The notes: a model not told the origin generated them from the sequence alone. Positions 1-5,778 are shown, counted from the stretch's first letter. The stretch is DNA of 9,301 bases from JACRDV01 sp024860865 [NCBI: Methanobacteriota archaeon] (GCA_024860865.1 JACRDV010000017.1:1-9301); one strand, 5' to 3'. Numbers and translations: made by a program.

Positions 1-146
1 ACTTATGGGTAGAATATCTAATTATCCAATGAGAAAAATAACTTAAACAAAAGTAGGTCGTACTCGTAGAAGACCAAATGTTAGGATTTTTCTTAGGTGA
101 ATGAAGGAGCTAAATACATACATTTCTATTGGATTAGGTTTATACG

Positions 147-259
147 GTGAACTACCTACTGGCTAAAGCCAGTGGCATCACAGATGCCTTATGGTTTCCA
201 AGGTCGCACGCTGGTTGGCTAGCCTCTCGCTATCGAGGCGTAGCTGCACAAAGCCTTGG
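147..259 (-). ncRNA. Putative omega RNA (reRNA) scaffold / element right end
   Basis: On the minus strand the 3' end of tnpB and the sequence after its stop are highly structured. A 9-bp stem with one bulge (GCTA-GCCTC at 218-226 with GAGGC-G-TAGC at 235-244) spans the tnpB stop codon. It is enclosed by a 6-bp helix, 198-203 with 254-259. Then come two perfect hairpins: GATGCC/GGCATC (183-188 with 174-179, 3-nt loop) and ACTGGC/GCCAGT (168-173 with 158-163, 4-nt loop). The segment ends GGTAGTTCAC at 147. Known omega RNAs overlap the 3' end of tnpB and run through the right end, with the guide taken from flanking DNA, which here would be about 127-146. The 5' limit of the RNA is not visible. 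Confidence 0.65.
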
Positions 260-1316
260 TTATGGGCTGGTTCACAAACAGCCCTGTTCCAAACATATAG
301 TCTAGGAACCTGTTTGCAATATTTATTGCTCCATTTAAATCTGCACTATATTCTAAGCCACAAGAGCACTTGAATAATCTTTTTATTCTAACTCCTTTCG
401 CTCCACATTTATGGCAAGTTATTGAAGTGTGATTCTCTGGTATCAATTCAACTGGAATTCCTTCCCAGTTTGCTTTGTAAGTTATGAATTTTGTTAATTG
501 AGCAAAAGCCCAACTATTTATTTTTCTATTGTTCTTTCTGCACCTAGTTTTCCCCTTTATCCTCGGCTTTCTGATTTTCTTTAATTTTCCTAAAACAATT
601 GCTGGCACGTACCCTTTGTTTTTTAGCTCAACTGCTCTGTTTACGATTTCTCTGCTTATCTTATGGTTTACATCCCTAACAATTCTCTGCTCTTTATTTC
701 CAATTCTTTTGATGATTCTTATTGCCTTCTCTATTTTTGCCTTGCCTAGGCTTTTTCTTAAATTGTTGTAGTGAGCTCTTATGGCTCTAATTTTATTTCC
801 GTAGAACCTTGGGATCATTTTCCCATCCAACAACTCCACAGAAGTTGCTGGATTTCTTTCTCCTAGGTCTATGGCAATTATAGCAAGCTTAGAAAAATTT
901 TGAGGGTGTTTAATTTCAACCTCTTTCTTAACAGCAAAATGCAGGAAATATTTTTCATTTTTTCTGGTTAACTTTGATTCGCAAATCTCGAAGTTTTCGA
1001 AATTGCAATGGGGCTTGATTGCGACCCACACTCCTCCCCTTCTTCCAGCAACTGGAATCCTTGACCAATACTTTGCAATTTTTGTTTCTTGCTTTTCAAT
1101 TTTTATTAAGTCCTTTCTTATAGATATTGGGTATTCTTTTCCTTGCTTTATTTTTTTGTAAAATCTTAAAGACTGCTGCTTGTTTGCAGAGTAAAGCTTT
1201 GCGCCTTTATTCCCTCGAAGGAAGAGCTGGAGGTTTTTGTATTCTTGATCTAAAATTTGCTTCTTAATTTTTGTTAAAGCAACAACCTTTGCTTTTATTG
1301 TTTTCTTAACTTCCAT
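219..1316 (-). CDS. tnpB: TnpB, RNA-guided nuclease of IS200/IS605 family (RuvC-II Glu replaced)
   Basis: This is a TnpB of 365 aa from the chosen ATG, within the usual range. Visible motifs: RuvC-I IDLGERNPAT with Asp150; a segment IVLGKLKKIRK (about 240-250) where Gly243 sits at the place of the usual RuvC-II Glu (IVxEDL); a zinc ribbon CHKCG...FKCSCG (Cys301, Cys304, Cys317, Cys319, the second pair being CxC); and RuvC-III SADLNGAINIA with Asp326. TnpB proteins use an omega RNA to cut DNA next to a short target motif. The frame is open to 1394, but the extra 26 residues are not TnpB-like. A TATA-like TTTAAAT at 1341-1347 lies about 28 bases before the ATG at 1316, which suits a leaderless transcript. 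The Gly could mean lost activity, a repressor-like derivative, or the subset of TnpBs with a relocated glutamate; sequence alone cannot decide. Confidence 0.9.
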   Translation of the reverse strand: MEVKKTIKAKVVALTKIKKQILDQEYKNLQLFLRGNKGAKLYSANKQQSLRFYKKIKQGKEYPISIRKDLIKIEKQETKIAKYWSRIPVAGRRGGVWVAIKPHCNFENFEICESKLTRKNEKYFLHFAVKKEVEIKHPQNFSKLAIIAIDLGERNPATSVELLDGKMIPRFYGNKIRAIRAHYNNLRKSLGKAKIEKAIRIIKRIGNKEQRIVRDVNHKISREIVNRAVELKNKGYVPAIVLGKLKKIRKPRIKGKTRCRKNNRKINSWAFAQLTKFITYKANWEGIPVELIPENHTSITCHKCGAKGVRIKRLFKCSCGLEYSADLNGAINIANRFLDYMFGTGLFVNQPITKALCSYASIARG

Positions 1317-1340
1317 GGTTTTAACTGAAACATAAATTTT

Positions 1341-1350
1341 ATTTAAAAAT
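1341..1350 (-). promoter_or_regulatory. TATA-like element for tnpB
   Basis: The minus strand reads ATTTTTAAAT here, centred about 28 bases upstream of the ATG at 1316. That distance would place transcription start at or next to the start codon, giving a leaderless mRNA. No Shine-Dalgarno sequence precedes that ATG. Confidence 0.4.
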
Positions 1351-1399
1351 TTCCGAACAAAAAGCAAGTGGAGGGGGTGACCGAAAGTATTCAATTCAT

Positions 1400-1420
1400 C
1401 TCTCCAGCTAAAGCAAAGAG
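1400..1420 (-). repeat. Imperfect hairpin, probable left end of the IS element
   Basis: Read on the minus strand the segment is CTCTTTGC-TTTA-GC-TGG-AGAG. CTCT pairs with AGAG, TT with GG by wobble, and GC with GC, leaving one bulged T and a TTTA loop. Left ends of IS200/IS605 elements typically carry such a short, bulged subterminal hairpin, with the cleavage site some bases 5' of it. I could not identify the cleavage tetranucleotide or the target-adjacent motif with certainty. Confidence 0.4.
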
Positions 1421-1427
1421 TATTCTT

Positions 1428-1446
1428 GCAAAATTATTTATAAAAA
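1428..1446 (+). promoter_or_regulatory. BRE/TATA promoter for the UPF0212-PfkB-RibL operon
   Basis: GCAAAATTATTTATAAA matches the promoter at 3488-3504 in 16 of 17 positions: a purine-rich BRE-like GCAAA followed by TTATTTATAAA. If used, the start would be near 1465, giving an untranslated leader of about 170 nt before the ATG at 1637, long for an archaeon. I see no clear gene or stable structure in 1470-1625. The IS element ends immediately upstream, so it may have replaced the native upstream region. Confidence 0.5.
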
Positions 1447-1636
1447 CGTTACTTTAAAAGGCTTAGAGTTAACGAAATCTACCGATATAGTTATGGTAAG
1501 CTCTACACAAGTTTGTTAACTAATACAACTATTCAGAGAATAGGACAGCTACCCCTATGTATTGTTCCAGTCAACCTCATTTTATGGGGCAGAAGCACTA
1601 GTTAGATTTGAGCCAAAAGAAATTTGGAGAAGAAAT

Positions 1637-1996
1637 ATGGAAAAAAAGAAAGGTAAAACATTCATTGTAGTAATTGAAGCCCCGTGGTTAGTTCATCATA
1701 CCAAGAGTATCTCTGATTCTGTTAAAATTGCAGTTTCAGAGGCTGGAAAAAAACTAAACGAAGCTAAAATGCAATTTGTAGATGTTGAAGTTGGAACAAC
1801 TCCCTGCCCCATCTGCAGCGAGAGCTTTGAAAGCGCATTTTTAGTTGCAGGAACAGCTCTAGTTGGGCTACAAATGACTATGAAAGTCTACAATGCACAA
1901 AGCGATGAACATGCAAGCAGAATTGCTAAACTTCAAATCGGAAAGGCATTAAAGGATGTTCCATTGAAAGTAATCGAAACTCGTTCCATCGAGTGA
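1637..1996 (+). CDS. UPF0212 / DUF555 family protein
   Basis: A 119-aa protein of the archaeal UPF0212 (DUF555) family, function unknown. I recognise the conserved core: WLV near the N-terminus, ISEAGKKLN-like helix (about 33-41), then VEVGTTPCPIC with Cys57 and Cys60, and EHASRIAK...IGKALKDVPL near the C-terminus. The CPxC pair suggests a metal or redox role, but no activity is established. The start is set at ATG 1637 because GGAG at 1626-1629 lies 7 bases upstream. An in-frame ATG at 1562 would add 25 residues unlike the family. Only 4 bases separate it from the PfkB kinase gene, so the two are almost certainly co-transcribed. Length matches the family, and nothing looks truncated. Confidence 0.88.
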   Translation: MEKKKGKTFIVVIEAPWLVHHTKSISDSVKIAVSEAGKKLNEAKMQFVDVEVGTTPCPICSESFESAFLVAGTALVGLQMTMKVYNAQSDEHASRIAKLQIGKALKDVPLKVIETRSIE

Positions 1997-2000
1997 TTCT

Positions 2001-2957
2001 ATGGATTTGCTTTGCATTGGGAGAATTATATTCGACCATATCTTCAACGTGCCGATGTTTCCACATCCAAATAGCTGCATAAAAATAGACGGCATCGAGC
2101 CCTACTTTGGGGGGTCGGCTGCAAATGTGGCTGCAATTGCTTCTAAGCTCGGTTTAAAAACAGGATTAGTTTCAGCTGTCGGTGAAGATTTTAGAGGGTC
2201 AGAATATGAAAAAAATCTGAAAAAGCTTGGAGTTGATTTAACTGGAGTAAAAATTATTCCGGGCACAAGAACTTCTAGGTCTTGGATTTTCACTAATAAA
2301 CAAAACAATCAAATTACTTATATCTATGAGGGAGCTGGCGATTATTTCGAAAAGGTTAGCCCTGAAAACGATTTGCATAACAACCTGAGAATTATGCATA
2401 TTACAACTGGAAATCCAGTTTTTAATAAAAAAATTGCAGAAAGTGCGCGCAACACTGGAACTGAAATAAGCTTTGACCCTGGGCAAGATTTGTATCGATA
2501 CTCAAAAGATGACTTGCTAAGTATAGTTCGAGCGTCTAAATTTCTATTCTTTAACCGGCGTGAAGCGCGACAGACTTGTAAGAAGCTCAAACTAAGGCCA
2601 ATCGATTGTTTGTTAGAAATGGGACCAAAAGTAATAGCAGTAACAATGGGAAAGAAAGGAAGCTTAATTTATACAAATGGATCAAAATTAAAGGTCTCAG
2701 CAGCTACTCCAAAACAAATAATTGATCCGACCGGAGCAGGGGATGCGTACAGAGCAGGATTTTTAGCAGGATACATAGGGGGATATAGCATCGATATTTC
2801 TGCACAGTTAGGCTCGACTGTGGCATCGTTCATTATCGAGTCACTTGGCTGTCAAACTAATGCTCCCACTTGGGAAATGGTAAAAGAGCGCTATTTTTTA
2901 GCATATGGTGAGGAACTTGAAGAAAAAAATCAGAGTAATGGCAAGTGGAGTATTTGA
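2001..2957 (+). CDS. PfkB-family carbohydrate/nucleoside kinase
   Basis: A 318-aa ribokinase-family (PfkB) kinase, which phosphorylates a sugar or nucleoside hydroxyl with ATP or a similar donor in the cytosol. The N-terminal substrate signature is GGSAANVAAIASKLG (about 37-51). The C-terminal signature is DPTGAGDAYRAGFLAGY (242-258), with Asp248 as catalytic base and GAGD as the anion hole. The tail GCQTNAPTWE (283-292) is one I associate with archaeal members close to the Methanocaldococcus nucleoside kinase MJ0406. The substrate cannot be fixed from sequence; nucleoside or ribose are the likely choices. Translation starts at ATG 2001, 4 bases after the UPF0212 stop. Its last about 53 bases overlap the RibL-like gene, suggesting translational coupling. 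Confidence 0.9.
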   Translation: MDLLCIGRIIFDHIFNVPMFPHPNSCIKIDGIEPYFGGSAANVAAIASKLGLKTGLVSAVGEDFRGSEYEKNLKKLGVDLTGVKIIPGTRTSRSWIFTNKQNNQITYIYEGAGDYFEKVSPENDLHNNLRIMHITTGNPVFNKKIAESARNTGTEISFDPGQDLYRYSKDDLLSIVRASKFLFFNRREARQTCKKLKLRPIDCLLEMGPKVIAVTMGKKGSLIYTNGSKLKVSAATPKQIIDPTGAGDAYRAGFLAGYIGGYSIDISAQLGSTVASFIIESLGCQTNAPTWEMVKERYFLAYGEELEEKNQSNGKWSI

Positions 2958-3351
2958 TTTACTCCATACGGGTCATCTTTTCTATCTCACTGAGTGCAAA
3001 AAGCTTGGAGATGAGCTAACAGTTGTTATAGCTCGAGATTCAACGGTTAAAAAGCTGAAGAATCGCCCTCCAATAATTCCGGAAACTAATCGCTTGCAAA
3101 TGGTTCAAGCTTTAAAACCAGTGGATGAAGCAATCCTTGGAAGTGAAACTGACCCACTTGAAACCGTTGAAAAAATTAAACCAAACATAATCGCGTTAGG
3201 CCCAGACCAAAGCTGGAGTGAAACAGAACTTGAAGTTAAGCTTAAAGCCAGAGGATTAAGCCCTAAAATTGTAAGAATTGAAAAAAGAGAAATTAGTCAG
3301 CTCAGCAGCACTAGCAAGATAGTTGAAAAAATTTTAAAGCGTGGAAAATAA
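2905..3351 (+). CDS. ribL: FAD synthase (FMN adenylyltransferase), archaeal RibL type
   Basis: A 148-aa nucleotidyltransferase of the cytidylyltransferase-like fold. In the archaeal RibL family (MJ1179) it transfers AMP from ATP to FMN, giving FAD. Visible: GVFDLLHTGH with the HxGH-type motif HTGH (21-24), ARDSTVKKLKNRPPIIPE (about 44-60), ALKPVDEAILGS (69-80), ALGPDQ (97-102) and the C-terminal SSTSKI (134-139), which corresponds to the second nucleotide-binding signature. Two C-terminal cysteines reported for the characterised enzyme are absent; the only Cys is at 31. The first ATG (2905) overlaps the PfkB gene by 53 bases. A TTG at 2917 or ATG at 2938 are possible alternatives, the latter cutting the first beta strand short. 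A related glycerol-3-phosphate cytidylyltransferase is less likely. Confidence 0.83.
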   Translation: MVRNLKKKIRVMASGVFDLLHTGHLFYLTECKKLGDELTVVIARDSTVKKLKNRPPIIPETNRLQMVQALKPVDEAILGSETDPLETVEKIKPNIIALGPDQSWSETELEVKLKARGLSPKIVRIEKREISQLSSTSKIVEKILKRGK

Positions 3352-3480
3352 CCGCAAATAGTTCAATCGGCTTTTCTTCCTCTTCAAAAATGAGTAATCC
3401 AACTTAAGACCGTACTCACTTCATGATGTCCAAGGCTGCAGGAGAGTGACAACAAAATTTAAATTTAATGAAGTTGAGTA

Positions 3481-3541
3481 GGCTAAGGCAAAGTTATTTA
3501 TAAAGTCCCTAAGGTATTTATATCACTCAGGTCCCTTAGGG
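3481..3541 (+). promoter_or_regulatory. Promoter with three CTWAGG sites at exact 26-bp spacing
   Basis: CTAAGG (3483-3488), CTAAGG (3509-3514) and CTTAGG (3535-3540) start exactly 26 bases apart. The last two are embedded in longer near-palindromes, GTCCCTAAGG and GTCCCTTAGG. The BRE/TATA element GCAAAGTTATTTATAAA (3488-3504) lies between the first and second site, and a second TATA-like TATTTATA between the second and third. The third site overlaps AGGGG (3538-3542), which serves as ribosome binding site for the ATG at 3549. The arrangement looks like an operator array, perhaps bound by the RHH-like protein encoded next to it (inference). Confidence 0.55.
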
Positions 3542-3548
3542 GTTAAAT

Positions 3549-4184
3549 ATGGTTAAAATTAAAGTCGACATACCAGAGAGCGTGAATAAAACCTTCAAAA
3601 AGCGAGTAGCCATAAAATATGGCTTCCATAGAGGGGCATTGAGTGCAGCTGCAACTGAAGCGTTTCGATCATGGGCTGAAATGAAAAAACCAGTTGACCC
3701 TTATTTCTATGTAGATAGCAATCTTTCAATTGAAATTGATCCAGAGCGCACATTAGAGTTCCTAAAAGCTTTAGTTTCAGATGTAGCATCCAAAGAATTG
3801 GAAATCTCATTTGACATGGACAAAAAAGATATAGCAGGTTTGCCTAGAAAACCTACTTCAACTGTGCAATTCAACAGAAGTTTACTCGTTATCTATAAAC
3901 TTAAAAAGCAAGATGCTGCTCAATTGTTGGAAAAAATAAATTCGCTGAAGCCATTAAAAGAAATATTTTCTTTAATGCTAGAATTCGATGGGCTTAAGCT
4001 AATAACGGGCGGAGAAGGTTGTTTTTCAATCCATGGAGCAAAAGAAAAATCATTAGTTGAAAAAATTGTTGCAATACTCTTAAAAATTCACAATTTAAGT
4101 TTATTTGAGAGTTTACCCGAGCATTTCGCACTTATTTTAGAAAAGCCCAACTATGAACTTGAAGTGATTGAACTTGGAAGATAA
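3549..4184 (+). CDS. Unknown protein with RHH-like N-terminus, possible regulator
   Basis: I do not recognise the full-length family. The first 45 or so of 211 residues look like a ribbon-helix-helix unit: a short strand KIKVDIP, then SVNKTFKKRVAIKYG and GALSAAATEAFRSWAE as two helices, as seen in many archaeal CopG-like proteins. The remaining about 160 residues form a mixed alpha/beta region without catalytic motifs that I can name; it has one Cys, in GGEGCFSIHG (about 155-164). The start ATG 3549 has AGGGG six bases upstream and lies just after a three-site repeat array, so autoregulation is plausible. The next gene starts inside its last codons (17-bp overlap), indicating a two-gene operon. 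DNA binding is inferred, not shown. Confidence 0.6.
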   Translation: MVKIKVDIPESVNKTFKKRVAIKYGFHRGALSAAATEAFRSWAEMKKPVDPYFYVDSNLSIEIDPERTLEFLKALVSDVASKELEISFDMDKKDIAGLPRKPTSTVQFNRSLLVIYKLKKQDAAQLLEKINSLKPLKEIFSLMLEFDGLKLITGGEGCFSIHGAKEKSLVEKIVAILLKIHNLSLFESLPEHFALILEKPNYELEVIELGR

Positions 4185-4395
4185 GCTTGTAAAAAGAGCT
4201 ATCGGTCATTTTAGGAATATAATAGACCATTCGCTAAAGCCTTATGAACCGACTCCAGAGCATGTATTAAAGAGACTTATAACTCCTTTATGTGCTGATC
4301 TAAAATTATTAAGCGAAGTAATGACGGGTAAGGACGCAAAAGAAGTTATTACGGGATTTAGTTCAGAGTGCCACCAAATCTTTAAGAACAAATAA
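4168..4395 (+). CDS. Small helical protein of unknown function
   Basis: A 75-aa, probably all-helical, soluble protein with no recognisable domain. It is predicted to start at TTG 4168 and overlaps the end of the RHH-like gene by 17 bases; a second TTG at 4174 is an alternative. The weak GAAGTGA just upstream could aid initiation, but coupling to the upstream gene is more likely. Residues include two Cys (about 43 and 69). The tight overlap implies joint expression and perhaps physical interaction with the 211-aa protein. Whether the pair forms a toxin-antitoxin or repressor-cofactor module cannot be read from sequence. Confidence 0.5.
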   Translation: MNLEDKLVKRAIGHFRNIIDHSLKPYEPTPEHVLKRLITPLCADLKLLSEVMTGKDAKEVITGFSSECHQIFKNK

Positions 4396-4430
4396 TCCAC
4401 TTTGTCTGGGATTTAAAACATGTTGGCTCC

Positions 4431-4473
4431 TTTAAATTCACTAAAAAGAAATTAAAACAAATCAAAGGGTGAT
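4431..4473 (+). promoter_or_regulatory. Promoter and ribosome binding site of the AbrB-type gene
   Basis: TTTAAATT at 4431-4438 is TATA-like and would put transcription start near 4458. GGTGAT at 4468-4473 is an excellent match to the archaeal anti-Shine-Dalgarno partner and lies three bases before ATG 4477. This site fixes initiation at 4477, not at the GTG 4548 that opens the frame of the AbrB domain. Confidence 0.5.
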
Positions 4474-4476
4474 GGA

Positions 4477-4572
4477 ATGCCTAAAAAAATTGATTTGGAT
4501 AGGATGGAGCTCAAATGTGAGCTTGGGAAATTCTCAAGAAAACAACAGTGGATTACGAAGGGTTTCAAATGA
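4477..4572 (+). pseudogene. 5' part of a frameshifted AbrB-type gene (or leader peptide)
   Basis: ATG 4477, with a strong ribosome binding site, opens a 31-codon frame (MPKKIDLDRMELKCELGKF...) that ends at TGA 4570-4572. It overlaps the AbrB frame, which begins at GTG 4548 without any ribosome binding site. Its KCELGKF segment followed, in the other frame, by RGWKCKKCG reads like a single N-terminal zinc-ribbon region. A one-base indel between about 4545 and 4570 would join both parts into a protein of about 108 aa. Alternatives are a genuine leader peptide, programmed frameshifting or a sequencing error. Confidence 0.45.
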
Positions 4573-4802
4573 GAGGATGGAAGTGCAAAAAATGCGGGAA
4601 TGAGCTAGCAGATCCTAGAGATGCTCAACGTATACTTGAGATTAAAAAAGCAGTAAGCAAGGGAGCGACTGTCGGAAAGGTTGGGAAGAGTCTAGCAATA
4701 AGGATTCCAAAATCACTGGTCACTTTTTATAATATAAAACCGGGGAACAAAATAAAACTTGCTCCAAAAGCGAAGGAAATTTCAATCCTAGTTGGAGATT
4801 GA
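4548..4802 (+). CDS. AbrB/MazE/SpoVT-type DNA-binding protein with zinc-ribbon residues
   Basis: The 84-codon frame has a CKKCG pair (about 14-18) in RGWKCKKCGNELADPRDAQRILEIKKA, then a swapped-hairpin AbrB/SpoVT domain with the typical GKVGKSLAIRIPKSLVTFYNIKPGNKIKL (about 43-72). Proteins of this class are small dimeric transcription regulators or antitoxins of archaea. The GTG at 4548 lacks a ribosome binding site, while an overlapping frame at 4477 has a very good one. So the natural protein probably begins at 4477 and the gene carries a one-base frameshift, or is read by frameshifting. No partner toxin is visible next to it. The domain is clear; its target and whether it is expressed are unknown. 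Confidence 0.72.
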   Translation: MDYEGFQMRGWKCKKCGNELADPRDAQRILEIKKAVSKGATVGKVGKSLAIRIPKSLVTFYNIKPGNKIKLAPKAKEISILVGD

Positions 4803-4841
4803 TTGAAAACATTACAATTAAAGGATTGTAAAAAATAAATC

Positions 4842-4850
4842 GTTTTTTTC
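4842..4850 (+). terminator. Poly-T transcription terminator
   Basis: A run of seven T (4843-4849) follows the AbrB-type stop codon by about 40 bases. Archaeal RNA polymerase commonly terminates at such oligo-T tracts without a hairpin. It separates the plus-strand AbrB unit from the convergent minus-strand genes. Confidence 0.45.
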
Positions 4851-4872
4851 TCACTGGAAGACACGGCTTTAG

Positions 4873-5030
4873 CTAGCCCATCAGATGAAACCATTTCAGC
4901 ACACTTTTAATTTCTTCTTTTCTAACAGTTTTTGTAAAGAAAATCAAAACTCCATAAATAACAAAAGTAAAGATTGAAAATGGTATAAGGCTTAATTTAT
5001 CATCTAAGAAAAAACATAAAACAAAAAAAT
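4873..5030 (-). pseudogene. Possible C-terminal remnant of a membrane flippase
   Basis: A minus-strand frame ending at TAG 4873-4875 encodes a hydrophobic helix (LSLIPFSIFTFVIYGVLIFF) followed by TKTVRKEEIKSVLKWF. This resembles the last membrane helix and cytosolic tail of polysaccharide-biosynthesis (Wzx/RfbX-type) flippases, which often end with a Lys/Glu-rich helix of the KEDIE type. There is no start of its own; upstream it runs into the HicB-like gene in another frame. I therefore read it as a decayed gene end. The resemblance is short, so confidence is low. Confidence 0.35.
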
Positions 5031-5218
5031 TGCGGAACAAATTTACCTTCCTTCTCCGCAGTCTCCAACCATAGGCCAATGGCTATCCTAATCTCCTTTA
5101 AAGCTTCTTCTTCGGTTTTCCCAAAGGCTGAACAACCTGGAAGCTCTGGAGCCACAGCAATATAGCCCTCATCATCCTCGCTATAAAATATTTCTACAGT
5201 ATACTTATGACCATCCAT
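5000..5218 (-). CDS. HicB-like antitoxin-family protein, aberrant C-terminus
   Basis: A 72-aa HicB-family protein, a partial RNase H-like fold that in type II toxin-antitoxin pairs neutralises the HicA mRNA interferase. Visible: YTVEIFYSEDDEGYIAVAPELPGCSAFG (6-33) and KTEEEALKEIRIAIGLWLETAEKEGK, the standard short solitary HicB layout. The usual ending GKxIPxP is replaced by KFVPQFFCFMFFLR, a hydrophobic tail that appears to come from the adjacent membrane-protein remnant, so the gene may be truncated at its 3' end near 5040. No HicA (small protein with a GSHxxY-like motif) is found within the window. Solitary HicB proteins are common in archaea. ATG 5218 has GGATGA about 10 bases upstream. 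Confidence 0.8.
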   Translation of the reverse strand: MDGHKYTVEIFYSEDDEGYIAVAPELPGCSAFGKTEEEALKEIRIAIGLWLETAEKEGKFVPQFFCFMFFLR

Positions 5219-5343
5219 CTTTTATTCATCCAAGGTTTTCATATATTTTCTTCCTATCCATTTTCATAGCTTAAACCTCAAGGAAACCCGCTGCTTTGCG
5301 TTAAATTTATTTTTTCATACCTAGAGTGTAGACTTTTATGGTG

Positions 5344-5778
5344 CTATGGATTGACTTTAAAAGAAGTTTTTGCTTCGTATTTAGGCTTGCTTGTTATGAT
5401 TCCAATTAAAGTATAGGTTCCAACTTGAGTTGTTTTCCAAGTTTCAAAATAACTTTGCTTTTCTCCCGGTTGCAGAGTGACTGAGCCAATCACTTGAGCG
5501 AATGCTTTATCAGCTGACCAACGCCAAATCTCATTGTTGTTTTTTAAAATGATGAAATCGTAACGTTGCGATGAAGCAAATTCAATAGTTATTGGATTAG
5601 GTCCATTGTTTAAGATAGTCACTGTCATATTGACAATTTGACCAGACCAATACTCGGGCTTGTCGGCTGAGATTGTTACCTTCAGCCCTCCTTCAGCAGG
5701 TTTAGGCTTCAAGTATAAAACTAAAGCTATAGCCAAGATTGCTGCAATCAAAACTATTAAAATTCTTAAAGCTTTCAA
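5344..5778 (-). CDS. Membrane-anchored BsuPI-domain protein
   Basis: A 144-aa protein with one N-terminal membrane segment (KALRILIVLIAAILAIALVLYL) and an extracellular beta-sandwich. The domain resembles BsuPI (PF12690, named after a Bacillus intracellular proteinase inhibitor): NNGPNPITIEFASSQRYDFIIL...EIWRWSADKAF...VTLQPGEKQSYFETWK...GTYTLIGIITSKP. Its substrate or partner is unknown. I chose TTG 5778 because AGGGG lies five bases upstream and it leaves a clean signal-anchor. The frame stays open to an ATG at 5862, but those 28 residues would run through the hairpin leader of the divergent transporter gene. It shares an intergenic region and perhaps a TATA region with that gene. Confidence 0.72.
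   Translation of the reverse strand: MKALRILIVLIAAILAIALVLYLKPKPAEGGLKVTISADKPEYWSGQIVNMTVTILNNGPNPITIEFASSQRYDFIILKNNNEIWRWSADKAFAQVIGSVTLQPGEKQSYFETWKTTQVGTYTLIGIITSKPKYEAKTSFKVNP

Larger units (their letters stand above)
147..1430 (-). mobile_element. IS200/IS605-family (IS1341-type) element, tnpB only
   Basis: A tnpB gene is flanked by subterminal hairpins typical of IS200/IS605 elements, and no Y1 transposase (tnpA) is present, so this is an IS1341-type, non-autonomous copy. On the minus strand the right end finishes with two consecutive perfect hairpins followed by GGTAGTTCAC (156-147), a layout I recognise from other archaeal tnpB elements. On the left, 1400-1420 can fold into an imperfect hairpin (CTCT/AGAG arms, G-T pairs, one bulge), as expected for the left end. 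The right boundary near 147 is fairly well supported. The left boundary is uncertain and is placed just outside the hairpin. The element abuts the promoter of the UPF0212 operon. Confidence 0.75.

Noticed and set aside
47-100. Basic peptide-like frame (VGRTRRRPNVRIFLR) before the IS element
   Set aside because: It is only 17 codons between stops, without a start codon or ribosome binding site, and matches no family that I can name.
529-771. 80-codon plus-strand frame inside tnpB
   Set aside because: It is an antisense shadow of the TnpB coding sequence; its hydrophobic composition results from the Lys-rich opposite strand.
2102-2590. Minus-strand frames inside the PfkB kinase gene
   Set aside because: They are shadows of a well-conserved coding sequence and show no domain of their own.
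3415-3460. Possible box C/D guide RNA (ATGATGT followed by a TGAC segment)
   Set aside because: The C-box match is imperfect and I find no CTGA D box at a fitting distance, nor terminal stem pairing.
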